From assembly GCA_009841005.1 (NCBI GenBank), contig VXMR01000037.1, positions 1 to 48,936 on the forward strand: 48,936 bases of DNA, given 5' to 3'. Positions 15,446 through 25,000 of the stretch are shown piece after piece. The notes beneath the pieces are model-generated. The model saw only the letters and a list, made by a program, of their open reading frames with translations, had not been told where the DNA came from and ran no database searches. The DNA comes from Gemmatimonadales bacterium. Its GTDB lineage: Bacteria; Gemmatimonadota; Gemmatimonadetes; Palauibacterales; Palauibacteraceae. The position numbers and the translations under genes were made by a program. Every line of letters begins with the position of its first letter. The stretch's first letter is position 1.

Positions 15446-16291
15446 TCACCTGGTGAGCACGATTTCCATGCCGGGGAGGTCCACGCCCGCTGCTTCCACA
15501 CGCCACCGCTCGCCGGGGGACAGCGGCTCCAGGGCGGTCATCGTCCCGGTGCTCACGACACCGCCGGCAGGCGAGTCCTCCTGCCCGGCGAAGCGCGGGA
15601 GGAGACGCGGCACGAATTCCAGCGCCGCCAGCGGATGCCCGAGGACATCGCTCCCGCGTCCGCGGGCGACCGGCGTCTCGTTCCGGAAGAGGCGGACCTC
15701 CAGGTCGTCGAGGCGGGCCACCCGTTCGTCGAATCCGGGTTGGCGGACGTTCACCGGCCGGCCGACGACGAGCGCCCCATGAAGCCCGAAGTCCGCGACG
15801 GAGTCCGCCGGCGTGAGGTGCCACTCGGGGTAGTGGCAGTCGACGATCTCGAACCCGAGCGCGACCCATTCCGGACGTCCCTCGTCCGCCACCTCCTGCG
15901 CGAATCCGAACACGACCTCCACTTCAATCATCGGAGCGTGGAACATCCCGATCGGGATTTCGGCCGTCGGCCCGGCGAGCCGCAGGGTACGGTCGTAGAC
16001 CGGGGCCAGGATCGGTTCATCCAGCCCGAAGCGGGGCCAGATTGCCCGGTTCGTGAACCCGACCTTGCAGCCGATCGGATGGTATCCGCGCCGCCGGAGC
16101 CGGCGGTCGAGCGCTGCGCCGACACGATAGGCCTGATCCAGCCCGAACCCTTCCGCCCGCGTTGTCGGCGGCTGTGTCGTCCCGCGCCCGTCACGAGCGG
16201 ACATGAGGTCCCGCGCGAGATCCGCTTCGAAACGCGCCGCGGCGGCGGTGCTCTCGTCGTCGGCGACGATTTCGGTCTCGGCTCTGGTCAT
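15446..16291 (-). CDS. 2-keto-4-pentenoate hydratase/oxalocrotonate decarboxylase family protein (281 aa)
   Basis: A soluble enzyme of the MhpD/XylJ family (FAH-like fold), which hydrates 2-hydroxypentadienoates or decarboxylates oxalocrotonate in meta-cleavage pathways using a divalent metal. Family traits are GYHPIGCKVGFTN near residue 75, the acidic metal-binding MIEVEVVFGFAQEV, the following LGFEIVDCHYPEW, and a late DVLGHPLAALEFVPRLL segment. The length fits (about 260-280). ATG 16291 is used; it faces the dehydrogenase gene across a 95-base divergent region. It leads the minus-strand run that continues with the NrfC-NrfD fusion 109 bases away. Together with the divergent aldehyde dehydrogenase it hints at an aromatic or semialdehyde catabolic step, but no ring-cleavage enzyme is present. 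Confidence 0.82.
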   Translation of the reverse strand: MTRAETEIVADDESTAAAARFEADLARDLMSARDGRGTTQPPTTRAEGFGLDQAYRVGAALDRRLRRRGYHPIGCKVGFTNRAIWPRFGLDEPILAPVYDRTLRLAGPTAEIPIGMFHAPMIEVEVVFGFAQEVADEGRPEWVALGFEIVDCHYPEWHLTPADSVADFGLHGALVVGRPVNVRQPGFDERVARLDDLEVRLFRNETPVARGRGSDVLGHPLAALEFVPRLLPRFAGQEDSPAGGVVSTGTMTALEPLSPGERWRVEAAGVDLPGMEIVLTR

Positions 16292-16346
16292 GCGCGGCTC
16301 CGGGTCGAGGTCCGGCCGGGGCTTGCGGCCCAAGCTTCAAAACCGG

Positions 16347-16363
16347 ACGATTTTGCTAATCGT
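16347..16363. promoter_or_regulatory. Inverted repeat in a divergent promoter region
   Basis: ACGATT and AATCGT flank a five-base centre, 24 bases before the dehydrogenase ATG and 56 bases before the hydratase ATG on the other strand. The site sits in the most AT-rich part of the region. It is a candidate operator for a shared regulator. No convincing -35/-10 pair could be fixed by eye. Confidence 0.35.
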
Positions 16364-16386
16364 AACGTCTCGTGAGAGAGGACGAG

Positions 16387-17754
16387 ATGCCCTTTGAGAG
16401 CATAGATCCGACCACGGAGGAACGGCTCGCCTCGTTCCCCGCCCTCGATGCCGCCGGGATCGACGCGGCGCGCGGGCGGGCGCGGGACGCGTTCGAGGTG
16501 TGGAGGCGGGTGCCGGTGGCCGAGAGGGCCGAACGTCTTCTCGCGCTCGCGGAACTCGTGGAGCGGGGCAAGGCGGCGTACGGCCTGCTGATGACGCGCG
16601 AGATGGGCAAGCCGCTGGCCAGCGCGGTCGCCGAGGCGGAAAAATGCGCCTGGGTGTGCCGCTACTACGCGGAGCACGGGGCCGCGCACCTGGCGCCGGA
16701 GCGCTTTGAATCCACCGGCACGCACTGCTGGGTGGAGTACCACCCCCTGGGCGCAGTGCTCGGAATCATGCCGTGGAACTTCCCGTTCTGGCAGGCCATG
16801 CGCTCCGCAGTGCCGACGGTGCTGGCGGGCAACGTCTTCCTGCTCAAGCACTCTCCCAACGTGCCGCAGTGCGCGGTCGCGCTCGAGGGACTGTTCTCGC
16901 GCGCCGGATTCCCGGAGGGCGTGTTCCAGAACGTCTTCGTCGAGGTCGAGGACATCCCCCGCGTGCTCGACGACCCGACCGTGCAGGCCGCCTCTCTCAC
17001 GGGCTCCGTCGCCGCCGGCTCCGCGCTCGCGGCCGAGGCGGGACGCCGCATCAAGACGACCGTGCTCGAACTCGGCGGCAGCGATCCCTTCATCGTCATG
17101 GAGAGCGCGGACATGGATCGAGCCGTCGCGACCGCCGTCGATGCCCGCATGTGGAACAACGGCCAGTCGTGTATCGCCGCCAAGCGGATGCTCGTCCAGA
17201 GCTCGATCGTCGACGAGTTCACCGAGCGGCTCGTCGAACGCGTGTCGGCGCTCCACGTAGGCGACCCGAAGGAGGCCGAAGTCGAGATCGGACCGCTGGC
17301 CCGCCGCGACCTGCGGGACACGGTCGCGGAGCAGGTGGAGGCCACCGTGGCGGCCGGCGCCCGCGTGGCCACGGGCGGGCGCGTACCCGACCGGCGCGGC
17401 TGGTTCTACGAGCCGACCGTGCTCACGGACGTCCCGGACGGGTCCCCGGCCACGGATGACGAGATCTTCGGTCCGGTCGCCAGCATCTTCCCGGTCGCCG
17501 ACATGGACGAGGCCATCGAGCTGGCGAACGCGACGGAGTTCGGCCTCTGCTCCGCCATCTGGACGAACGACCCCGAGGAACGGGCCCGGGCCGTCCGCGA
17601 CCTGGAGGCCGGCGGCGTCTTCATCAACGGGATGTCCGCCTCCGATCCCCGCGTCCCCTTCGGCGGCATAAAGCGCTCGGGCTATGGGCGCGAACTCGGC
17701 CCCCACGCGATCCGCGAGTTCGTGAACGTGAAGACGGTGTGGGTCGGCGACTGA
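16387..17754 (+). CDS. NAD(P)+-dependent aldehyde dehydrogenase, succinate-semialdehyde type (455 aa)
   Basis: An aldehyde dehydrogenase that oxidises an aldehyde to its acid through a thioester. The catalytic cysteine is in GQSCIAAKR and the general-base glutamate in VLELGGSDPFIV. The cofactor-binding segments GIMPWNFPFWQ and SLTGSVAAGSALA are present. The C-terminal RVPFGGIKRSGYGRELG block is typical of the GabD/Sad succinate-semialdehyde group, whose usual length is about 455-485 residues. ATG 16387 is preceded by GAGAGGA; a GTG at 16372 would place the ribosome site inside the gene, so I do not use it. Convergent with the sulfotransferase fusion gene across 27 bases that hold no clear terminator. 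The true substrate could be another semialdehyde. Confidence 0.88.
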   Translation: MPFESIDPTTEERLASFPALDAAGIDAARGRARDAFEVWRRVPVAERAERLLALAELVERGKAAYGLLMTREMGKPLASAVAEAEKCAWVCRYYAEHGAAHLAPERFESTGTHCWVEYHPLGAVLGIMPWNFPFWQAMRSAVPTVLAGNVFLLKHSPNVPQCAVALEGLFSRAGFPEGVFQNVFVEVEDIPRVLDDPTVQAASLTGSVAAGSALAAEAGRRIKTTVLELGGSDPFIVMESADMDRAVATAVDARMWNNGQSCIAAKRMLVQSSIVDEFTERLVERVSALHVGDPKEAEVEIGPLARRDLRDTVAEQVEATVAAGARVATGGRVPDRRGWFYEPTVLTDVPDGSPATDDEIFGPVASIFPVADMDEAIELANATEFGLCSAIWTNDPEERARAVRDLEAGGVFINGMSASDPRVPFGGIKRSGYGRELGPHAIREFVNVKTVWVGD

Positions 17755-17781
17755 CGCGTCCCGATTGCACGAGGCCGGTCC

Positions 17782-20292
17782 TCACGGAGTCAGCGGCGAC
17801 CGATACCCTTCGCGGGAGAGGAAATCCAGATAGCTGGAGAAGGCCGCGTCGACCTTGTCCCGCGCCAGACCGAAGTCGGCAAGATCGTACTTGTGCCGTT
17901 TTTCGCCTCGCCGCTGTTCGGCCTGTACCTCGAGCCATGCATCCATGGCGGCCACGGCCTCTTCCTCCAGCGGCCAGCCGAAACGGTCGTAGATGCGGGC
18001 CAACATGGCCATCGGGTCCTCTACAAAATCGTAGAAGCTGACGTCCATCCACCGGTCTTCGAGTTCGGGGTGCCCGGTGCGAAACTCCACCGCGCAATCC
18101 AGCATGCGGCTCATGAACTCGAGCTGTTCCGCCCCGAGATCTTCGGGCGGGCGGGGCTGGCAGGAGAGGCTGCGGACCCGGTCGACGAGGCTGCACCAGG
18201 ACCCCATGAACTGGGCGGGTTCGCGGTGGGTCTGAATGAACAGGGCATCGGGGTACGTCGCGATCAGCGCTTCCAGTTCGAATAGGTGGAAGGGCGCTTT
18301 CAGCACCCACTGCCCCTCCCCGCCGCCTGGCCGCTGCCGCCGCTGGTGCGTGTAGCTCTGCATGGCGCGGCGGTGAAACGCGTAGCTCTCCGACATGTCC
18401 CTGCCGGCAAGCCAGCGGGCGAAGTCCGGGATGTCGAACCAGACGGTCGCGCCCCAGGCCGTAAACCCCAACCTGAGGAGTCCGAGATCCTCCTCCGGTT
18501 CGTTGACGTCGAAGTGATGCACCCCCTTGAACATGTCAATGATCCCCGACGCGTTCAGAAGTTCTTCCGCAAAGGCTCGCCGCGGGTCTTCGGCCGGGCC
18601 GGGGGGAGTGGCGTGGTTGCCGCCCGCCGGGACCGGCTCGACATATTCGTAGCCCCGCAGCGTCCAGAACCTCGGGTCACGAGACATCAGGCGGTGCAGG
18701 AAGGTCGTGCCGGTCCGGTTGATCCCGACGATGAAGACGGGCCGCCGGACGTCCTGTTTCGCGATCGCCGGGTAGCGGCGGCGCTCGGCTTCCAGGGACG
18801 CGTTGTTGCGCAACCGGCGGGTGAGATCGAAGGCGATGTAGTCGTGTCTCCCGGTCCGGACGCCGGCCTCCGGCGCGTTCACCGCCTGCACGAGCTGCCT
18901 GAGTCCATCGAGCTTCCAGGCGGGGAATGCGATGTCGAAGGGGACATCGTATTCGCGCGAGAACGATTCGGCTCGACGCACGAGGTGGTCGTAGTCGAGG
19001 CGGCTCTCCGGGATGCGGTATGGCCATCGTTCGCGATGGGCCCGCAACCAGTCCAGGGAGCGCCGGAGCATGGCGTACGCGCTCGGCCACGGAATCGGGT
19101 CCGGACAATCGGCTTGCAGCGCGCGGCTGCAGACGCGATGGGACGGGGCGGTCGCGTCCCCGCTGAACCAGTAGGGCGCACCGTGATCGATCAGGTTCCA
19201 GAAACCGTGAAGCGGCGACCTCTCTCCCCGGGACAGACAGGCCCGCTTGAACTCATCGTAGGGGACGGTCTTGTAGTACAGTCCGAAATCGGCGAGCTGC
19301 ATCTCGTGTCCGAGCGGCGGGTCTTCGGAGTAGTGATAGATCGTGAAGCGCCGTTCGGGATTCAGCGAGATGGCCGCCATGGTGTCGGCGACGACATCGG
19401 CCGCCGCCTGGCTCCACTGCAACGTGAACCCCTCCGGCATCCGTCCCGCATCTACTACCGCAGCTACCGTTCGCACGGCGACGTCGTCGGCATTGCCGAA
19501 ACCGGTACTCGCGACGTTCGCGTGCGGCAGTCGGAACAGTGCCACGGGCACCCCGGTCCGCGTCGCATGAAGCAGGGCCTGCTCGACCACGACCTTGGTC
19601 CACGGATACCCGAGCATGCCGAGGGGGAAGGCGCGCTTCATGCTCGCGATGTCCGGCTGCATCTGGTGCGTGATGCGGCTGCCGGAATACTCCTTCGCGA
19701 AACCGCAGAAGTACTCGGGGAAAACCCCCATGGTCGACGCGAAGAAGATGTGTTTCAGGCGCGTGGTCAGGCACAGGTCGAGCACGGCGCGGATGCTGAA
19801 CACGTTGGTCCTGCGCAGGGCGACGTAGGGCGTCGCTACGCTCAGGCTCGCGGCAAGATGGTAGACGGCGTCGATCCGCTGGCAGAGCTCCACGAATTGG
19901 GCCGGCTCCAGGCCGAAGCGCGGGAGATGGATGTCTCCCGCCAGCGCACGGATGCGCGGGACGAATTCGTCATCCCGGATTTCCGCCTCCTCCAGGGCGG
20001 CGCGGACGCGAGCCAAGGCGTGGTCGGCATCATCCGCACGCACGATGCAGGTCACGGTCAGGTTCGGGTTCCGCCGCAGGAGGTCTCTCAGAAGAAAGCG
20101 GCCGAGGAAGCCGGTCGCTCCGGTCAGCAGCACCTCCCGGAAGTCCGCGGGATCGGCGGGGGCGCCCGCCCCGGCGCGACCGGACGCCTCGTCGATGAAC
20201 CGGCGCAGCGCATCGAGATCGTGCCGGCATTGAGGCGGCAGGGTTCCCGTGAGCGGGGGAACGTCGCTGCGCAGAGTGTCCGTTTCAGGCAC
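17782..20292 (-). CDS. Thioester reductase-sulfotransferase fusion (836 aa)
   Basis: A two-enzyme fusion. Residues 50-400 form a thioester-reductase-type extended SDR (NAD_binding_4): the nucleotide loop is TGATGFLG at 57-64, the Ser is in FFASTMGVFP, and the YxxxK pair is YPWTK near 229. Such domains release carrier-bound acyl chains by NADPH reduction to aldehyde or alcohol. Residues 510-836 form a PAPS-dependent sulfotransferase with the 5'-phosphosulfate loop VGINRTGTTFLHRLM near 517 and a TYPDALFIQTHREPAQF segment matching the 3'-phosphate-binding region. The start is GTG 20292, with GGAG six bases upstream and eight bases of overlap with the radical SAM stop; longer frames lie inside that gene. 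It lies directly downstream of a polyketide synthase that lacks a thioesterase, so reductive release then O-sulfation is the likely job. Confidence 0.87.
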   Translation of the reverse strand: MPETDTLRSDVPPLTGTLPPQCRHDLDALRRFIDEASGRAGAGAPADPADFREVLLTGATGFLGRFLLRDLLRRNPNLTVTCIVRADDADHALARVRAALEEAEIRDDEFVPRIRALAGDIHLPRFGLEPAQFVELCQRIDAVYHLAASLSVATPYVALRRTNVFSIRAVLDLCLTTRLKHIFFASTMGVFPEYFCGFAKEYSGSRITHQMQPDIASMKRAFPLGMLGYPWTKVVVEQALLHATRTGVPVALFRLPHANVASTGFGNADDVAVRTVAAVVDAGRMPEGFTLQWSQAAADVVADTMAAISLNPERRFTIYHYSEDPPLGHEMQLADFGLYYKTVPYDEFKRACLSRGERSPLHGFWNLIDHGAPYWFSGDATAPSHRVCSRALQADCPDPIPWPSAYAMLRRSLDWLRAHRERWPYRIPESRLDYDHLVRRAESFSREYDVPFDIAFPAWKLDGLRQLVQAVNAPEAGVRTGRHDYIAFDLTRRLRNNASLEAERRRYPAIAKQDVRRPVFIVGINRTGTTFLHRLMSRDPRFWTLRGYEYVEPVPAGGNHATPPGPAEDPRRAFAEELLNASGIIDMFKGVHHFDVNEPEEDLGLLRLGFTAWGATVWFDIPDFARWLAGRDMSESYAFHRRAMQSYTHQRRQRPGGGEGQWVLKAPFHLFELEALIATYPDALFIQTHREPAQFMGSWCSLVDRVRSLSCQPRPPEDLGAEQLEFMSRMLDCAVEFRTGHPELEDRWMDVSFYDFVEDPMAMLARIYDRFGWPLEEEAVAAMDAWLEVQAEQRRGEKRHKYDLADFGLARDKVDAAFSSYLDFLSREGYRSPLTP

Positions 20293-22075
20293 GGGCCGCT
20301 CCACCGGGATCCCGGGTTTCGCCCACAACCGGCAGGCCTCCACGGGTCGCCGGAGTTGGGTGGACCTCGGGATCCAGCGCGAGTTGAAAGGCCGCGAGGG
20401 CTTCGGAGATGCCGTCTCCGGCGTAGCGGAATTCCTCCGGGATGGCCCTCCGCCGCGCATCAGCCCGGTCGAGCGCCGCCTGCATGATCCCATCCTCCGC
20501 GCCCGGTGTCGGCGTCGGCTCCGGCCGGGCACCGTGGATGGTCGCCAATTCCGAGTCCAGATACTCCTTGAATTCGCGGATCACGGTCTGCTGACGCGTG
20601 AACTTCTCGCAGTGATGACCCGTCGCCGCGAGTCGAATCGCCAGGGGCATCAGGCGGGGATGGTCTTTGGAGACCTTCGCGACGTACCGTGAGAACGCCG
20701 GAAGCTGGTTCTCGGTCAGGCGTCGCCGGATCCCCATGATCCCCGCATAGAGCGCGTGCTCGCTCACGGGCTTGTGGATGTGCGGCACGGGGTTGAGGTG
20801 CTCCAGCAGTGTCAGGCAGCGCTCGAAGTAGTTCTCGAGCGTCGAATCGTAGATCGTCCCGATGACCCGCAGATATCCCTCCACCAGCGTGGCCGGGTCC
20901 ATCTGCGGCCTGAAGTTCAGCGAGGTGGCGTTGATCTCGATGGGCTTGTCCAGCAATCGGCCCTCCTGCTCGAGACGCGCCCACAGGTTGGTGTCCTTGA
21001 GCGCGGTCAGCAGGCCGACCAGCGCGATCGGGATCCCGGTTTCCTGAATGAAGTCGATCTGGGCGTCGAACGCGGTCTCGTCATCCTCATCGAGACCGAG
21101 AATGAAGCCGCCCTGCACCTGCATCCCCTTCTGCTGGATCTTGCGGACGGCGGTGAACAGGTAGTTGTCGTCGCGCACGTTGATGTTCTGAGGCTTCTTC
21201 ATCTTCTTGAGAGCCTTTGGATTGGGCGTCTCGATACCCAGGAAGACGGTGTCGAAGCCGGCCTCGATCATGACGTCCATGAGGTCGTTCATGCGGACCA
21301 GGTTCACGCTGGCCTCGGTAGACAGCGTAAACGGATACCCGCGCTCCTTCTGCCACTCGGCGATCGCCGGCAGGAGACGCGTCACCTCGCGCTTGTTGCC
21401 GATGAAGTTGTCATCGACGAGGAAGAGCGGGCCGCGCCAGCCCAGTTCGTGCAGGTGATCGAACTCGGCCACCATCTGCTCGGGCGTCTTCGTGCGCGAC
21501 ACGCGGCCGTACAGCTTGGTGATGTCGCAGAACTCGCAGTCGAAGGGACAGCCTCGCGAGAACTGGAGGCACATGGAGTAGTAGTCGCTCATGTCGATGA
21601 GGTCGAAGCGCGGCAGCGGCGTGACGGTCACATCCGGCTTTCTCGGCGCTCGATAGACCTCCTTCGCGGTGCCGTCCTCCAGGTCCTGCAGGAAGGTGGG
21701 GAAGGTCTCCTCGACCTCATCGAGGACGAAGTGGTCGATTCCCTCCATCTCGCGGTGGAAGGTGGTGGGGTGAGGGCCGCCGGCGACGACCGGAATCCCG
21801 GCCCGGTTGCAGCGCTCGACGACCTGCTCGAGCGACGGGCGCTGGACGATCATGGTCGACGTGAAGGCGAGATCCGCCCACTCCAGATCGCGGTCCTCGA
21901 GCGAGGTGACGTTGAGGTCGACCACGCGGAGGTTGTACCGGGACGGGAACATCGCTGCCACGGTGAGCAGGCCGAGCGGTGGAAAGGCGGCCCGGATGCC
22001 CAGAAGGTCCAGGGCGAAGTTGTTGCCCCAGTAGGTGGGAGGGTGCCTGGGGTAGAGGAGGAGCGCGTTCGGCAT
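20285..22075 (-). CDS. HpnP-like B12-binding radical SAM protein, DUF4070 type (596 aa)
   Basis: A cobalamin-dependent radical SAM enzyme, probably a class B carbon methylase. Residues 1-150 form the B12-binding-type domain (MPNALLLYPRHPP at the start, VVAGGPHPTTF near 100). C176, C180 and C183 in SRGCPFDCEFCDI bind the [4Fe-4S] cluster. The following LYGRVSRTKTPEQMVAE and the DUF4070-like C-terminal half resemble the group containing the hopanoid C2-methylase HpnP. The last 90 residues are low in complexity. It starts three bases after the polyketide synthase stop and ends inside the start of the reductase-sulfotransferase gene, so all three are one translational unit. Inference: it methylates the nascent or finished polyketide, standing in for the degenerate methyltransferase region in the synthase. 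Confidence 0.88.
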   Translation of the reverse strand: MPNALLLYPRHPPTYWGNNFALDLLGIRAAFPPLGLLTVAAMFPSRYNLRVVDLNVTSLEDRDLEWADLAFTSTMIVQRPSLEQVVERCNRAGIPVVAGGPHPTTFHREMEGIDHFVLDEVEETFPTFLQDLEDGTAKEVYRAPRKPDVTVTPLPRFDLIDMSDYYSMCLQFSRGCPFDCEFCDITKLYGRVSRTKTPEQMVAEFDHLHELGWRGPLFLVDDNFIGNKREVTRLLPAIAEWQKERGYPFTLSTEASVNLVRMNDLMDVMIEAGFDTVFLGIETPNPKALKKMKKPQNINVRDDNYLFTAVRKIQQKGMQVQGGFILGLDEDDETAFDAQIDFIQETGIPIALVGLLTALKDTNLWARLEQEGRLLDKPIEINATSLNFRPQMDPATLVEGYLRVIGTIYDSTLENYFERCLTLLEHLNPVPHIHKPVSEHALYAGIMGIRRRLTENQLPAFSRYVAKVSKDHPRLMPLAIRLAATGHHCEKFTRQQTVIREFKEYLDSELATIHGARPEPTPTPGAEDGIMQAALDRADARRRAIPEEFRYAGDGISEALAAFQLALDPEVHPTPATRGGLPVVGETRDPGGAARA

Positions 22076-22078
22076 GGC

Positions 22079-25000
22079 TCAGGTCGCCTCTTCCAGGAAG
22101 TGATCCTCCGGGGCGTTCGCGAACGCGGACGGGGTGCGGCGGGCCCGTGGCCGGGAGACCTCAGCGGTGCGGCCGGATCCGTCCCCGTCCGTCTCGGCTT
22201 CATCCTCCCCGGCGGCTTCCTTGCCGTGAATGATGCCCTCCGCCAGCGACAGGGACGAGGCGGTGGTCATGAGCTCGAGCGCGCTGACGCGGTAGTTGAA
22301 TTCGGCCTGAATGAACGTCCCGAGTTCGGCCACGGAGATGGAGGTCAACCCGAAACTTGACAGTGGTTCGTCCACCTCGCCGTCCTCGTGGCCGCAGAGT
22401 TCGGCGACCTTGGCGGCGATCTGCTCCACGACGCTCTCGAGTGTGAGTTCTCCGCCGGAGCCCGCCTCGAAGGCATCGTGATTGTGCATCACCCGCCCGA
22501 TCCGCATGTAGTCCGGGAAGTCGACCGTCCACGCCGGACGCTCGAAGAGCGAGGTGACGAGGTGGGGTCGGTCGGAGAGCGTGCGTAATGCGTAGTCGAG
22601 GTTGGCGATGGCGAGGTCGGAGCTCACCGGCGGCATCCCCGCGGCGCGCATCATGCGCAGCACCGGAAGACTGCGGGCGGCCATGCCCGCGTCCGCCACG
22701 GCGGGCATGTTGTAGGCCAGGCAGGGCAGGCCCTGCCGGTGTCGGGCCGCGGCCAGCCCGTCCAGGAAGCCGTTGGCCCCGCTGTAGTTGATCTGTCCCG
22801 GATTGCCCAGCATCGAGGCGGTGGACGAGAACAGCACGAAGTGGTCGAGATCGTGACCCATGGTGGCCGTGTGAAGATGAAGCGCGCCGGAGGCCTTGGG
22901 CGCGAACACCCTCTGCAGCGACTCCATCGACATGTCGTCAAGCAGGCGATCGTCCAGTGCGCCGGCGAGGTGGAACACGCCCTTGAGCGGCCGCTCGAGT
23001 TGCTGGACGCAGCGTTGAACGTCGGCTTCCACAGCCACGTCGCCGGGCACGATGTCGATTTCGGCTTCGGCCTCCATGTAGACGAGCGCACTCGCGCGCC
23101 GGACCCACTCGGCGTCCCGGCGACGCTGGGGATCGCGGTCCATCAGCGTGAGGTGCCGCGCGCCGGACGCGACCAGGTAGGGGATCAGACGCAGCCCGAA
23201 ACCGCCCAGACCGCCCGTCACGAGATAGGTGGCGTCGGGGTCGAAGAGAGGGCGGATATCGGCGATCGGGAATCCGGTATCCGTGGCGTCTTGCGGCGCC
23301 TTGAGCACCAGCTTGCCCTGATGCCCGCCCGTCGTCATCAACCGCAGCGCCTTGCCGTAGTCCCGGTAGGAGAACACGGTGACAGGGAGCGGCGGCAGCG
23401 CACCCCGCCCCAGCAGATCCATGCACGTCTGGGAGATCTCGCGCGTCAGGTCGGGATCGTCCAGCATCAGACGGTCCACGTCGATGGCCGCGAAGCGGAG
23501 ATTCTTCCGGAAGATCCGCAGCCCGAGGTCGTTGTCGGCGTAGATGTCGATCTTTCCGATTTCGCAGTGCCAGCCGCCCGGACGGAGCGCCCGTAGACAA
23601 AGTTCGATGTGCCGCCCGGCCAGGGAGTTCAGCACGACATCCACTCCATCGCCCCCGGTCGCCGCCAGCAGGTCGTCGTACCAGTCGTAGCTGTGCGAAT
23701 CGAAGGCGCCGCGCACCCCCATCGCCAGGAGTTGCTCACGCTTGCTTGCGCTGCCGGCCGTCGCGTAGATCTCGGCGCCCACGTGCCTTGCAAGGGCGAT
23801 CGCGGCCTGCCCCACCCCACCCATCGCGGAGTGTATCAGGACGCGCTGGCCCTTCCGGAGGCGGGCCAGGTGAATCAGGGAGTAGTACGCCGTGACGTAG
23901 ACCGACAGGGTCGACGCGGCCTCCTCCATGCTGAGCCGGTCCGGCTTGGCGAAGACGAGGTACTCGGGGACGACCGCGCGGTTGGCGATGCAACCGCCGG
24001 CGATGAACGCGACCCGGTCGCCGACGGTACAGTGCCGCACCTTCGAGCCGATCCGCGTCACCGTTCCGCTCCCCTCCATCCCCACCTCGCGGCCGAGTGC
24101 CGAACGCTCGTAGGCAAGGGCGGGCAGCAGCCCCAGCGTGACCATCACGTCGCGGAAGTTGAGCGCCGCGGCTTCGACGTCGATGTGCACATCGTTCGGC
24201 CCGACGGGAGGGAGTTCGTACGTCTTCATCTGGAGGCCGGCGATCTGGCCCGGGTTGTCCAGCGTCAGCCGATACTCCGCGTCGTCGCCCGCGGCGACCT
24301 GGGAGTACCGCTTCCTGATGCTGGAAATGCGCGGCACCCACAGCCGGTTCTCCCGCACGGCCAGTTCCCGCTCGCGCAGGTCGCGCCGCGCCAGCCGGGC
24401 GAGCGTCCGGAGATCATCCGCGTCGCCAAGGTCCACCAGGCGAAAATCGAGCTTCGCTTCGTCGCCGACCTCCATGGCCATGCTGCGCACGGCGCCCCAC
24501 AGCGCACTTCCCCGCGGGTGTTCCACGTCGAAGGCCGCACGACAGGTGACCACGCTGAGAAGACAGACATCATTCGCGTCCGCCCGACGGGCGGACACAA
24601 GCGCCTGGACGAACCCGATGAAGTGTGCGGCCGCCCTCTCGCCGGTCGGATCATCGGGGTCGGCACCGCAGAAGTAGTCGATCGCACGCAGGTCGACTGC
24701 CTGCGACCAGGCCTCGAGCGATTCGAAATGTCCCCTGACGACCGCCTCGTGAGGAATGGGCCGCACGGTGTCGGGTGCGTCCAGCAGCGCGGTCCAGTCG
24801 GACGCCCAGCTTGACGGCTCTCCAAGCACCCAGCGTGGTCCCGGCAGGGGGCGGCCCGCGGTGTCGGCGTCGTGGACGAGCGGAGCTTGCAGAATCGTGG
24901 TACGCCGACCGGCCCTGACGATCGTCCACCCCTCACCGGGCTCGATGCTGTCGCCGTCGCCGTGGCGGACCAGGGCCAACCCTCCCTCGACGCTCATGCG

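Noticed and set aside
18286-20487. A 733-codon plus-strand open frame
   Set aside because: Antisense to the reductase-sulfotransferase fusion, whose nucleotide-binding motifs are unmistakable.
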